Below are positions 42,589-51,055 of a stretch of DNA of 64,000 nt, one piece after another. A program made the position numbers and the translations under genes. The stretch's first letter is position 1, and every line of letters begins with the position of its first letter. The DNA comes from Hyphomicrobiales bacterium. GTDB taxonomy: Bacteria > Pseudomonadota > Alphaproteobacteria > Rhizobiales > Rhizobiaceae. Below the pieces are notes generated by a model. That model searched no databases. It saw only the letters and a list, made by a program, of their open reading frames with translations, and was not told where the DNA came from. The stretch is taken from the NCBI GenBank assembly GCA_900472295.1, contig UCIA01000002.1, positions 682,001-746,000 of the forward strand. The letters are read 5' to 3'.

Positions 42589-43554
42589 ATGCCCAGTTTC
42601 AAAAGCCATCTTGTTTCCTTTATCCTCCGGCATAGCCGCAAGAAGGCATTTGCCAGCCCTGAAAACCTGCAGCGCTGGATAGCCTATGCGCGCAAGACCG
42701 AGGACCACCATCCGCCGGCATTGCTGCGTGAGCGGCTCGATATCACCGAGCGCAGCGTCGATGGCTTTCCCGTCTACGAGATCGCGCCGAAGGCGGGCGA
42801 GCGCAGGCGCATCCTCTACATGCATGGCGGCGCCTTTGTCTTCCAGATCACCTCCTATCATTGGGGGCTGATTGCCGAGATGGCCGAACGGCTGGGTTTC
42901 GGGATCACTGTGCCGATCTACCCCATTGCGCCGGAACATGATTTCCACGCCATGTTCGGCATGGTCGGCGACGTCTACCGGCAGATGCTGGACGAAACCG
43001 AAGCCGAGGACATCGTCTTCATGGGCGATTCCGCCGGCGGCAACATGGCCGTGGTGCTGACCATGATGGCGGCCGAGGAAGGCCTGCCCTTGCCGTCGCG
43101 CCACGTGCTGATTTCACCCGGCCTCGACATGTCGCTGTCCAACCCGGAAGTGTTCGAGGCGGAACGCAACGATCCGTGGCTTGGCATTCCAGGCGGCCTT
43201 GAAGCGATCCGCATGTACAGCGCCGGCATCGATCGCAGCGACTGGCATATCAGCCCGCTCTACGGCGACCTCTCGGTGCTGCCGCAGACCCTGCTTCTGA
43301 CCGGCTCGCACGACCTGCTCAGCCCCGACAATCTGATCTTCGCCAAGAAGGCACGCGCCGCCGGCGTCGATATCGAAGTCGTCTACGAGGAAGGCATGTT
43401 CCACGTCTGGCCGCTGATCGAGATGCCGGAGACGCGCCGCGCCAGGGACAGCATCGTCACCTTCCTCGGCAACGAGCCGACAAAGCGGCCCGCAACCGCG
43501 CCGCGCAGAGCGCCAACCGCTTTCGCGGCTCGCCCCGCCGAGGCAGCGGAATAG
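42589..43554 (+). CDS. Alpha/beta hydrolase of the hormone-sensitive lipase type
   Basis: A 321-residue esterase-like protein. The oxyanion motif HGGAFVF is near residue 80. The nucleophile Ser is in FMGDSAGGNMAVV near 148, the Asp is near 245 (LTGSHDLLSPDN) and the His near 273 (EEGMFHVWPL). No signal peptide is seen, so the protein is probably cytoplasmic. The C-terminal 35 residues are Ala/Pro/Arg-rich. It converges with the LysR gene, with one base between their stops. The substrate is unknown; short acyl esters are typical of the family. Confidence 0.88.
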   Translation: MPSFKSHLVSFILRHSRKKAFASPENLQRWIAYARKTEDHHPPALLRERLDITERSVDGFPVYEIAPKAGERRRILYMHGGAFVFQITSYHWGLIAEMAERLGFGITVPIYPIAPEHDFHAMFGMVGDVYRQMLDETEAEDIVFMGDSAGGNMAVVLTMMAAEEGLPLPSRHVLISPGLDMSLSNPEVFEAERNDPWLGIPGGLEAIRMYSAGIDRSDWHISPLYGDLSVLPQTLLLTGSHDLLSPDNLIFAKKARAAGVDIEVVYEEGMFHVWPLIEMPETRRARDSIVTFLGNEPTKRPATAPRRAPTAFAARPAEAAE

Positions 43555-43555
43555 A

Positions 43556-44455
43556 TCAGAACTTCCCGGTTTCGCGGAACACTTCGAACGTCGCGCGGAT
43601 ATGGTCGGCGACGGCCTTGACCGGCGCGCTGGCGTCGGGCGACACCACCATCGCCAGATTGTAGGTGCCGATATCGGGCATGCCGTCCTTCGAGCAGAGC
43701 TCGACCATGTCGTTGCCGAGGAACGACTTCGGCAGCGGCGCCACGGCGAGATCGGACATGATGGCGGCGCGTTGGCCGGCGGTGTGCGCGCTCATATAGG
43801 CGATGCGGTAGTTGCGGCCGCCGCGGCTCAGCGCGTCGAGCGCGCCGGCCCGCCAGGCGCAGCCCTCTTCCCACAGCGACACCGGCAAAGGCTCGCGCAG
43901 ATGCGCGCAACCGCCCTTGGCGCCGGCCCAGACGATCGGCTCGGTGAGCAGCACCTCGGCGCCGAGCGCGCTGGTCTTGTAGGAATTGGTCAACAGCGTG
44001 ATGTCGAGCGCCCGGTCGTCCATGCGGCGGCGCAGATTGCTGCTCTGGTCGATGGTGACGTCGACGGCGATCGACGGATGCGACTGCGCAAAGCGCTTCA
44101 GGACATGCGGCAGAACGCGCTCGCCATAATCGTCCGGCGAGCCCAGCCGCACCACGCCGACGATCTCGGGAATGATGAACTTCGACACCACCTCGCGGTT
44201 GATCGACAACAGCCGGCGGGCATAGCCGAGCAGCATCTCGCCATCGGTGGTCAGCGTCACCGAGCGCGCATCGCGCGCGAAGACGGAACGGCCGAGAATA
44301 TCCTCGAGCTTCTTGATCTGCATGGAAACCGCCGACGGCGTGCGAAACACCGCATTGGCCGCCGCGGTGAAACTGCCGGTCTCGGCAATGGCCACGAAAG
44401 TGCGCAAAACATCGAGATCGAGCAGTGGCAGCGGATGATTGAGCGGGGCGTTCAT
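43556..44455 (-). CDS. LysR-family transcriptional regulator
   Basis: A 299-residue LTTR. The N-terminal winged helix is LDVLRTFVAIAETGSFTAAANAVFRTPSAVSMQIKKLE with the typical DILGRSVFARDARSVTLTTDG wing. The remainder is the two-lobed effector domain (VVRLGSPDDYGERVLPHVLKRF). It is divergent from microprotein B, with a T-N11-A-type dyad in between (44478-44492). Its targets are unknown; the divergent microprotein gene or the hydrolase are candidates. Confidence 0.92.
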   Translation of the reverse strand: MNAPLNHPLPLLDLDVLRTFVAIAETGSFTAAANAVFRTPSAVSMQIKKLEDILGRSVFARDARSVTLTTDGEMLLGYARRLLSINREVVSKFIIPEIVGVVRLGSPDDYGERVLPHVLKRFAQSHPSIAVDVTIDQSSNLRRRMDDRALDITLLTNSYKTSALGAEVLLTEPIVWAGAKGGCAHLREPLPVSLWEEGCAWRAGALDALSRGGRNYRIAYMSAHTAGQRAAIMSDLAVAPLPKSFLGNDMVELCSKDGMPDIGTYNLAMVVSPDASAPVKAVADHIRATFEVFRETGKF

Positions 44456-44477
44456 CGGGATCGACCTTCAATTTTTC

Positions 44478-44492
44478 TGATGTGAAGCATCA
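44478..44492. promoter_or_regulatory. LysR-type site TGATG-TGAAG-CATCA
   Basis: A perfect 15-base dyad fitting the T-N11-A rule of LysR operators, 23 bases before the LysR start. A wider pair, TCTGATGT and ACATCAGA, encloses it together with 28 more bases. It is a likely autoregulatory site. Confidence 0.55.
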
Positions 44493-44667
44493 TTCCATTT
44501 CGTTTGATTGAACATCAGATTGGGAGGATAGTCAACTCCATCGAAGGCAGGACGCCCCGGTTTGGAAACGATCCTGACACGCAAATGCCTTCGGTGCGGA
44601 ATAATTCGGCGACAGAACGCGTTTATGCGGGACGTGCCACAGTCCTAAACCAGCAAAGGAGAATGAA

Positions 44668-44853
44668 ATGTCTATCCTGTCATCCATTGGTCGGCTTGCG
44701 ACCGAATTCAGCGCGGCCCGCGCCCGCTTCCAGACCGAACGTGCGATCCGTTCGCTGCCGATCGAACTGCAGAAGGATATCGGCTGGCCCGAAGCTGCCG
44801 ACACCAAGACCGGTGCACGCCACGGCGTCGGATCCTGGGCTGGAGCAAAGTAA
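44668..44853 (+). CDS. 61-residue DUF1127-like microprotein B
   Basis: Paralogue of the microprotein at 42167: it starts MSILSSIGRLATEFSAARAR and has SLPIELQKDIGWPEAADTK. The first 45 residues should be helical and basic. The leader CAAAGGAGAATGAA is the same as in copy A, giving a strong ribosome binding site. A T-rich terminator follows. It is divergent from the LysR regulator. The function is unknown; small basic DUF1127 proteins can affect RNA turnover, phosphate or stress responses, but the resemblance is limited to the KDIG core. Confidence 0.78.
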   Translation: MSILSSIGRLATEFSAARARFQTERAIRSLPIELQKDIGWPEAADTKTGARHGVGSWAGAK

Positions 44854-44874
44854 ACCATTGTGTACCATGTGCTG

Positions 44875-44915
44875 AAGGCCTGCCGCGCACCAGCCCGGCA
44901 GGCCTTCTCTGTTTT
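44875..44915 (+). terminator. Terminator of microprotein B
   Basis: A perfect 11-base stem AAGGCCTGCCG/CGGCAGGCCTT with a 10-base loop is followed by CTCTGTTTT. It lies 21 bases after the microprotein stop. Confidence 0.88.
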
Positions 44916-44929
44916 ACCCGAAGCTTCTC

Positions 44930-45130
44930 CAACTTATTTGCATTCAAATGATTTTTTTAGAGCCATGTAGCCCTTGCATGGCGCATATGTGCAACTTGCA
45001 TAACGCCTCAATGTCGCAGCTAACGCGTTCTAAATATTCGTAAATTTTAGGCATTGTGCCTAGAAATGTCGCAATCGATGTCGCATTTCCATTCAAGCGC
45101 TTCGCATTTGCGATTTAGTTTCTGCTCACA
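44930..45130. other. AT-rich spacer with repeated ATGTCGCA boxes
   Basis: The 361-base gap between microprotein B and the next small gene has lower GC than its surroundings. It contains a palindrome ATTTG-CATT-CAAAT (44936-44949). ATGTCGCA occurs three times (45011, 45066, 45079), and TTCGCATTTGCGATTT lies near 45101. These boxes match half of the palindrome at 45509-45530. Regulatory use is likely. No gene is evident. Confidence 0.4.
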
Positions 45131-45214
45131 CACGCCTATATCACGCTCAGCAAACGAGCTGCCCCACTCCATCAAGCGAAGGCGACCCGTCTGAGCAACC
45201 GATAGGAGATGATG

Positions 45215-45349
45215 ATGAAGCTTTTTGCCCGCCTCTTTGCCCGCCGCGAAATGAACCTGACTACCGCTCTCGAGCGCCAGCGCCTTGCCAACACCATGCC
45301 TGGCCAGACCGGTGCCATGAATGCGTCGCGCCTCGGCTTCGTCGCCTGA
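45215..45349 (+). CDS. 44-residue small protein
   Basis: Three in-frame ATG codons follow GGAG; the third (45215) has the best spacing. The product starts MKLFARLFARREMNLTTALE and is basic and amphipathic, with a neutral C-terminus (MNASRLGFVA). A terminator follows 50 bases on, so this is an independent short transcription unit. I do not recognise it. Confidence 0.6.
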   Translation: MKLFARLFARREMNLTTALERQRLANTMPGQTGAMNASRLGFVA

Positions 45350-45398
45350 GATCACGGCTACGCGCAGCGCTCCCTGCCGCTGCCCGAAGGCCGATAAC

Positions 45399-45438
45399 AG
45401 CGCCGCTTCGGTTTGACCGAGGCGGCGTTTCTCGTTTT
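45399..45438 (+). terminator. Terminator of the 44-residue gene
   Basis: The stem CGCCGC-TTCGGT with ACCGAG-GCGGCG around TTG is followed by TTTCTCGTTTT. Confidence 0.8.
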
Positions 45439-45508
45439 GGCTCCGATCCTGCTGCCAACCATGCCCAATCCGCTGGCAGCCCGTGCCCATCGTCCCGGAC
45501 TATTGCCC

Positions 45509-45530
45509 ATTTGCGACCCATGTCGCAAAT
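45509..45530. promoter_or_regulatory. Perfect palindrome ATTTGCGAC-CCAT-GTCGCAAAT
   Basis: A 9-base perfect inverted repeat 107 bases before the GbdR-like regulator gene. The same arms occur before mttB copy 2 (33310-33376) and before the flavoprotein at 47583-50144 (50236-50251), which suggests a regulon operated by the GbdR-like protein. Confidence 0.65.
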
Positions 45531-45636
45531 TTAGTTGCCGCTAAACCGCCTAGCCGATTGACAGGCATGGTTTTTCCTGATGACGCTATGCTGTTCGCGA
45601 CATCCTGTTCGCGCCATGGCCGCATGAGGTTCTCCC

Positions 45637-46638
45637 GTGAATGCCGTCAAGCATCCGATCAAGCGATCGTTTGTATTCTTCCTTGTCCCCGACTTCACCA
45701 TGATCGCCTTTGCGACGGCGCTCGACCCGCTGCGCTCGGCCAACCGCATGCTTGGCTATGAGGCCTATCGCTGGCGCCTCGCCAGCATCGACGGCAAGCC
45801 GGTGCGCGCCTCCAACGGCGTTGAATGCGCCGTCAACACCTCGCTCGAGGAGGAGCGCAAGAAGATGGCCGGGCCGGACCGGCCGAACATGGCCATCGTC
45901 TGCAGCGGCATCAATGTCGAGCGCTACCAGAACAGATCGGCCTTCGCCTGGCTGCGCGAGGAATATAACAGAGGCGTCGCCGTCGGCGGCCTGTGCACCG
46001 GCGCGCATATCCTCGCCGCCGCTGGCCTGCTCTCCAACAAGCGCTGCGCCATCCATTGGGAAAACCTGCCGGGTTTTTCCGAAGCTTTTCCGAAGGCTAA
46101 CGTCTTCGCCGATTTGTTCGAGATCGACCAGAACATCTACACCTGCGCCGGCGGCACCGCGGCGCTCGACATGATGCTCAAGCTGATCGGCGACGATTTC
46201 GACGACAATCTGGTCAACCGTGTGTGCGAGCAGGTGCTGACCGACCGCGTCCGCAGCCCGACTGACCGCCAGCGCCTGCCGCTGCGCGCCCGCCTCGGCG
46301 TGCAGAATTCCAAGGTGCTGACCATTATCGAATTGATGGAGGGCAATCTCTCCGAACCGCTGTCGCTGATCGAGATTGCCGACCATGTCGACCTGTCGCG
46401 CCGCCAGATCGAGCGCCTGTTCCGCACCGAGATGGGGCGCTCCCCTGCCCGCTACTATCTCGAGATCCGCCTCGACCGCGCCAGGCACCTGCTGATCCAG
46501 TCGTCAATGCCGGTGGTCGAGGTGGCAGTCGCCTGCGGGTTCGTCTCGGCCTCGCATTTCTCCAAATGCTACCGCGAGCTCTATGCCCGCTCGCCGCAAC
46601 AGGAGCGCGTCGACCGCAAGCAGTTGCTTGCGGCCTGA
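45637..46638 (+). CDS. GbdR-like GlxA/AraC-family transcriptional regulator
   Basis: A 333-residue regulator. Residues 10-195 form a DJ-1/PfpI-type class I amidotransferase-like domain (FVFFLVPDFTMIAFATALDPL, VGGLCTGAHILAAAGLL), which senses ligands in this family. Residues 215-320 form the AraC DNA-binding domain with two helix-turn-helix units (LSLIEIADHVDLSRRQIERLF and MPVVEVAVACGFVSASHFSKCYRE). The architecture is that of GbdR and CdhR, which respond to glycine betaine, dimethylglycine or carnitine. The GTG start is six bases after GAGG. Neighbouring betaine genes and the palindromes support a GbdR-like role. Confidence 0.82.
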   Translation: MNAVKHPIKRSFVFFLVPDFTMIAFATALDPLRSANRMLGYEAYRWRLASIDGKPVRASNGVECAVNTSLEEERKKMAGPDRPNMAIVCSGINVERYQNRSAFAWLREEYNRGVAVGGLCTGAHILAAAGLLSNKRCAIHWENLPGFSEAFPKANVFADLFEIDQNIYTCAGGTAALDMMLKLIGDDFDDNLVNRVCEQVLTDRVRSPTDRQRLPLRARLGVQNSKVLTIIELMEGNLSEPLSLIEIADHVDLSRRQIERLFRTEMGRSPARYYLEIRLDRARHLLIQSSMPVVEVAVACGFVSASHFSKCYRELYARSPQQERVDRKQLLAA

Positions 46639-46643
46639 CTGCT

Positions 46644-47489
46644 CTAACGCGCGTCGAACATCCAGCTGCGGTCACGCCACATTTTCTCGCCGACCTGGCA
46701 GTCGATGGGGCGGTCCTGCGCCAGCACCACTGGCGGATGCGCGGCCTCTTCGCGCGCCCATTGCCGCGAAGCGGGGCCGGCCAGTTCCAGCACCAGCTTG
46801 CGGCGGATCGCTTCGGGGAACTGCGTCCAGTCATTGACCGGGATCATGAACGCGCCCGGCCCGCCGATGACGCAGTCGCTGTAGTAGCGGTCGAGATTGT
46901 TGACATCGTAGCCGCCAAACCCGCCGCCGCGTGTCATCAGCGGCAGGCCGTTGATGACGATGCCTTGCTTGACCACCGCGTCGCGGGTGATGTCGACGGG
47001 CGCACCCTGATTGTTGGGCCCGTCACCGGAAATGTCGATGACGCGTTTTGTCCCCTGAAAGCCGCTTTCGGCGAACAGATCGCTGCCGAATTCCAGCGCG
47101 CCGGAAATCGAGGTGCGCCGGGCGCTGGCCGGCGGGTGAGCGGAAAGCTGCGCAGCCACAAGCTCGGCATCGGCCCGGCTGGCGATCACCGTCCACGGCA
47201 CGACGACCTGCTGCATGGTCGCGCCCGCCCATTCGACATAGGTGACGGCGATCTTGCCATAGGCGCCGTCTGCAATGGCCTGCAGCACATTGTCGTGCGT
47301 CAGCGCCGCCGCATAGCCACGACGCTGGATCTCAAGTTCGGTCGGCGACATGGACAGCGACACGTCGACGGCCAGCACCAGTTCGACATCGACTGGCTCG
47401 GCGGCATGAAGCGGCGGGCTCAGCCCGAGCATCAGCACCAGCGCGGCGCTGGCTGAAAGGAAATGTCGTGCGCGCGAAAAAGCAGACAT
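46644..47489 (-). CDS. DUF1194 secreted VWA-like protein
   Basis: A 281-residue protein with a signal peptide (ASAALVLMLGLSPPLHAAEP) and a von Willebrand A-like domain of the DUF1194 type. The metal motif is LVLAVDVSLSMSPTELEIQR, and the second part of the site is VIDISGDGPNNQG near residue 155. It should be periplasmic. Two Cys residues lie near the C-terminal third. The ATG at 47489 puts the signal peptide at the N-terminus; longer upstream frames are not credible. It converges with the GbdR-like gene. The function of the family is unknown. Confidence 0.82.
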   Translation of the reverse strand: MSAFSRARHFLSASAALVLMLGLSPPLHAAEPVDVELVLAVDVSLSMSPTELEIQRRGYAAALTHDNVLQAIADGAYGKIAVTYVEWAGATMQQVVVPWTVIASRADAELVAAQLSAHPPASARRTSISGALEFGSDLFAESGFQGTKRVIDISGDGPNNQGAPVDITRDAVVKQGIVINGLPLMTRGGGFGGYDVNNLDRYYSDCVIGGPGAFMIPVNDWTQFPEAIRRKLVLELAGPASRQWAREEAAHPPVVLAQDRPIDCQVGEKMWRDRSWMFDAR

Positions 47490-47526
47490 GCCCCAAGGTA
47501 AGCGAGAATCGGCTGCAGACAAAGAG

Positions 47527-47553
47527 AAAAGCCCGACCATGAGCCGGGCTTTC
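47527..47553 (-). terminator. Terminator after the flavoprotein gene
   Basis: The stem AAAGCCCGG/CCGGGCTTT with a short loop is followed on the minus strand by TTTTCTCTTTG. It ends the transcript of the 47583-50144 gene before the DUF1194 gene. Confidence 0.75.
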
Positions 47554-47582
47554 AATTCTTAATCTAGCGATTGCGGCGAAGC

Positions 47583-50144
47583 TCAACTCCTCGGCTTCAG
47601 ATTCTCCGGGTCGTAGAGCGGCTTGTAGCCGACAGCCGCCACTTCGACCGGATAGGTCTCGCCAAAGTATTCGATGGCGAACTTGCGGCCTTCCTGGGCA
47701 TGGGCCCAGGGCAGATAGGCAAGGCCGATGTTCTTGCCGATGGTCGGGCCGTAAGCCATCGACGTCGTGAAGGAACGGCGGCCGAGTTCGTCGACCAGCG
47801 TCTCGCCTGTCTTGGGGTCCATCACCGGCATGGTGCCGACGGGGTAGCGGGCGACGCCTTTCGCATCGACATTCTCGGTCATTACCAGCGTGCACAGGAT
47901 TGCCGGCTGGTGCTCGCGGGCGCGGTACTCGACATGCTTTGCCTTGCCGCAGAAATCGTTCTCCTTGACCTTCGGACGGGCAAGGTCGGCTTCGAGCAGA
48001 TTGTACTCGGTCAGGAGATCGGCGTTCTGCAGCCGCAGGCTCTTTTCCATGCGCCGCGTGTTGGCATAGGTCTCGACGCCGAACGGCATCACGCCGGTCG
48101 AGCGCAGCGCGTCCCAGACGGCGAGACCGTCCTCATAGCGCATATGCAGTTCCCAGCCCTGCTCGCCGACATAGGAGATGCGGAAGGCGGTGACGTCCTT
48201 GCCGCCGATCCTGACCGGCTTGATCGCCGCGAACGGGAAATTCTCGAGCGACAGGCCATCCGGATTCTCGACCACCTTCTGCAAGGTGGCGCGGGCGTTC
48301 GGACCCCAGATGCCGATGGTGACGTATTTTTCCGTCACGTCGGTGATGGTGACGTCAAAGCCTTTGTCCTGCGCCGTGCGCTGCATGTAGCGGAAGTCGC
48401 GTGGGCCGGCGTCGGCGCCATCGATCAGGCGGCAGCGATCGGCCATGCGGATCACCGTGAAGTCGGCGCGCACCATGCCTTCCTCGTCGAGGAAGTGGGT
48501 GTAGATGCCCTTGCCGATGTTGTTGTCGCCGCCGACCTTGGCCGCGCAGAGCCATTCCAGCAGCGCGACATGGTCGGGGCCTTCGATGTCGTACATCGAG
48601 AAATGCGACAGGTTGACGATGCCGCAATCCTCGCTCATTGCCAGATGCTCGGCATTGGACACCCGCCAGAAATGGCGGTTGTCCCACTCGTTCTCTCGCA
48701 CGGGAACCCGGTTGCCATACTTCTCCAGCAGGTGCTCGTTGGCAGCATAGCCATGTGCACGCTCCCAGCCGCCCAGCTCCATGAAGTAGCCGCCAAGTTC
48801 CTTCTCGCGCTCCCAGAACGGCGAGCGCCTGATGTTGCGGCCCTTGGAGAATGGCTCGCGTGGATGCACAGCGGGATTGTAGACCTTCATCGCCGTTTCG
48901 GTGCAGCGATCCCAGATGAACTGCTCCTTGGTCTGGTGCGGATAGAAGCGCGCATAGTCGATGGCGTGATGGTCGATTTCGGTGCGGCCGTCGGTCATCC
49001 AGTCGGCGATCAGCTTGCCCATGCCGGGGCCATCCTTGACCCAGATGGCGACGGCATACCAGAGACCCCTCACCTTCTGGCTTTCGCCCATGGACGGGCC
49101 GCCATCGGCGGTCACCTGCAAGAGGCCGTTGAAGGAATGGCTTTCATTATAACCAAGCTCGCCCAGGATCGGCGTCAGCTCCATGGCGCGCTCAAGCGGC
49201 GCCAGGATCTGCTCCATGTCGAGGTCACGCTGCGACGGCGACAGCCGCGCCTGGTTCTTTTCCAGCAGGTCGCGTGGATGGCAGAGACGCGGATTGGTCT
49301 CTTCGTAGTAGCCCCATTCGATCTGGCCGCCCTCGGCCGTCTTGGGATCGCCGGTGTCGCGCATATAGGCCGAGTTACCCTGGTCGCGCAGCAGCGGCCA
49401 GCCGATCTCCTTGCCGGTGCCGGCGAACTCGTTGTAGGGGCCGAAGAAGGTCAGTGGATGGTCGATTGGCATCACCGGCAGGTCTTCGCCGACCATCTCG
49501 GCGATCAGCCGGCCCCAGATGCCGGCGCAGACGATGACATAGTCGGCCATGATGGTGCCGCGGTCGGTGACGACGCCCTTGATGCGGCCCTCCTCGACGA
49601 TGAGGGATTTGGCCGGCGTGTTTGCGAAGGATTTCAGCTTGCCCGAGGCTTCCGCCTGATCGACCAGCTTGCCGGCGACCGTCTGCGAGCGCGGGATGAC
49701 CAGACCGGCATCCGGATCCCACAGGCCACCCTGCACCATGGACTCTTCGATTAGCGGGAATTTTTCCTTGATCTCGGCCGGCTCGATCAGTCGGGCGCGG
49801 GTGCCGAAGGATTTGGCCGAAGCGATCTTGCGCTTGATCTCGTCCATGCGGCTGTCGTCACCGACACGCGCCACTTCGAGGCCGCCAATGCGGGCGTAGT
49901 GGCCCATCTTCTCGTAGAAATCGATGGAATAAAGCGTCGTCCAGCAGGACAGGAAATCATGGCTGGTCGTGTAGCAGAAGTCCGAGGCGTGCGCGGTCGA
50001 GCCGATGTCGGTCGGGATGCCCGACTTGTCGATGCCGACAATGTCGGTCCAGCCGCGCTCGATCAGATGATGGGCGATCGATGCGCCGACAATACCACCC
50101 AGGCCGACGATGACGACCTTCGCCTGTTTCGGAAACTCTGCCAT
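47583..50144 (-). CDS. Dimethylglycine-dehydrogenase-like flavoprotein with GcvT domain, second copy
   Basis: An 853-residue enzyme with an N-terminal DAO-type FAD domain (VVIVGLGGIVGASIAHHLIERG; GSTAHASDF, whose His corresponds to the covalent FAD His) and a C-terminal GcvT-like folate domain (ISYVGEQGWELHMRYEDGL, FGVETYANTRRMEKSLR). It is only distantly similar to the protein at 14631-17201, so the substrates probably differ. Dimethylglycine, N-methylproline or another tertiary amine would fit. The promoter region carries the TTTGCGAC dyad shared with the GbdR-like gene, tying it to betaine catabolism. The C-terminal end is followed by a terminator. Confidence 0.88.
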   Translation of the reverse strand: MAEFPKQAKVVIVGLGGIVGASIAHHLIERGWTDIVGIDKSGIPTDIGSTAHASDFCYTTSHDFLSCWTTLYSIDFYEKMGHYARIGGLEVARVGDDSRMDEIKRKIASAKSFGTRARLIEPAEIKEKFPLIEESMVQGGLWDPDAGLVIPRSQTVAGKLVDQAEASGKLKSFANTPAKSLIVEEGRIKGVVTDRGTIMADYVIVCAGIWGRLIAEMVGEDLPVMPIDHPLTFFGPYNEFAGTGKEIGWPLLRDQGNSAYMRDTGDPKTAEGGQIEWGYYEETNPRLCHPRDLLEKNQARLSPSQRDLDMEQILAPLERAMELTPILGELGYNESHSFNGLLQVTADGGPSMGESQKVRGLWYAVAIWVKDGPGMGKLIADWMTDGRTEIDHHAIDYARFYPHQTKEQFIWDRCTETAMKVYNPAVHPREPFSKGRNIRRSPFWEREKELGGYFMELGGWERAHGYAANEHLLEKYGNRVPVRENEWDNRHFWRVSNAEHLAMSEDCGIVNLSHFSMYDIEGPDHVALLEWLCAAKVGGDNNIGKGIYTHFLDEEGMVRADFTVIRMADRCRLIDGADAGPRDFRYMQRTAQDKGFDVTITDVTEKYVTIGIWGPNARATLQKVVENPDGLSLENFPFAAIKPVRIGGKDVTAFRISYVGEQGWELHMRYEDGLAVWDALRSTGVMPFGVETYANTRRMEKSLRLQNADLLTEYNLLEADLARPKVKENDFCGKAKHVEYRAREHQPAILCTLVMTENVDAKGVARYPVGTMPVMDPKTGETLVDELGRRSFTTSMAYGPTIGKNIGLAYLPWAHAQEGRKFAIEYFGETYPVEVAAVGYKPLYDPENLKPRS

Positions 50145-50235
50145 TGACCGCTGCTCCAAAGGGATAAAGCGGGCGTGTCCGCGCCCGTTCGAATGGCGCA
50201 CAATATGCAGAGGACGTGGATGGAGCTACCGCCTG

Positions 50236-50251
50236 TTTGCGACACGTCGCA
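50236..50251. promoter_or_regulatory. TTTGCGAC-AC-GTCGCA dyad
   Basis: A dyad with the same arms as the palindrome before the GbdR-like gene, with a two-base centre. It lies 92 bases upstream of the flavoprotein start at 50144. Confidence 0.5.
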
Positions 50252-50299
50252 GATGCGACGCGACCCGGCGCGCCGGCATGCCGCCAGTGGCGATCTATC

Positions 50300-51055
50300 T
50301 CAGGCGAAGGCCCAGATATCCTCGGCCTGGAAGCCGACCTGGTAGCCGGCGGTCTTCAGCTTGACCACGACATGGCCGATCTCGGCCGCCGGCAATGCAC
50401 CGACCTCGACCTTGATCATGCCGGGGCGGTAGCGCTTGAGATCGAGCTGCTCGAAGACGATCCAATCGGCGCCCTCGCAATCCACCAGGAAGGCGTCGAT
50501 ATGGGTGATGCCGTTGCGGTCGAGCAGCGTCTGCAGCGTTTCGGACGGCACCTCGATATCCCTGAGATGCGGCGCGAACTTGTTGAAATTGGCGTCGTCC
50601 TCGCCCCAGGCATTCTTGCCCGACATCAGATTGGTGTCGGTCACAGACGAGCAGCCGATGAATTCGATCGGCAGCGTGCCGGCCTCGAGTGCGGCGGCAT
50701 CGAAGGTGTGGACGGTGATCGTGCCTTTGGTTTTGGTCACCGCCACCGGCTCGATGATGAAGCGTTCCGCGTCGGGGTAGTTGGCGCGCAGCCGCTTCTG
50801 ATTGTAGGGGATCGGCTCGACCAGCACGGCGCGCGCCCGCGGGATGCGATGCAGCCACGGCGTCACGTCGTCGAACAGCGCGCCGTCGCAGGCGCCGACA
50901 TTGACCATCTGGAACGGTTGCCCGCCGCCGAAGCGTGCCTTCAGCGCCGTCTTGGCCAGAAATTTCGTGCCGCGCAGCGCCGGTCCGCGATCGAGCAGAC
51001 CAGCCGGCAGGCCGAGTGAAAGAGCGATGCGCGCCAGACCGGATACAGAACTCAA
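50300..51055 (-). CDS. FkbM-family methyltransferase
   Basis: A 251-residue S-adenosylmethionine-dependent methyltransferase of the FkbM type. It has FQMVNVGACDGALFDDVTPWL near residue 50 (SAM motif I), AVLVEPIPYNQKRL near 80, IDAFLVDCEGADWIVFEQLDL near 185, and MIKVEVGAL near 212. Such enzymes O-methylate sugars, including those of lipopolysaccharide or Nod factors. The start is a TTG whose bases overlap the TGA of the upstream gene (TTGA), with AGGAG seven bases before it, so initiation by coupling is likely. It is the last gene of the lipid-sugar operon. Confidence 0.88.
   Translation of the reverse strand: MSSVSGLARIALSLGLPAGLLDRGPALRGTKFLAKTALKARFGGGQPFQMVNVGACDGALFDDVTPWLHRIPRARAVLVEPIPYNQKRLRANYPDAERFIIEPVAVTKTKGTITVHTFDAAALEAGTLPIEFIGCSSVTDTNLMSGKNAWGEDDANFNKFAPHLRDIEVPSETLQTLLDRNGITHIDAFLVDCEGADWIVFEQLDLKRYRPGMIKVEVGALPAAEIGHVVVKLKTAGYQVGFQAEDIWAFA

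Noticed and set aside
47571..49754. A 727-codon open frame on the plus strand
   Set aside because: It is antisense to the flavoprotein at 47583-50144 and encodes no recognisable domain.
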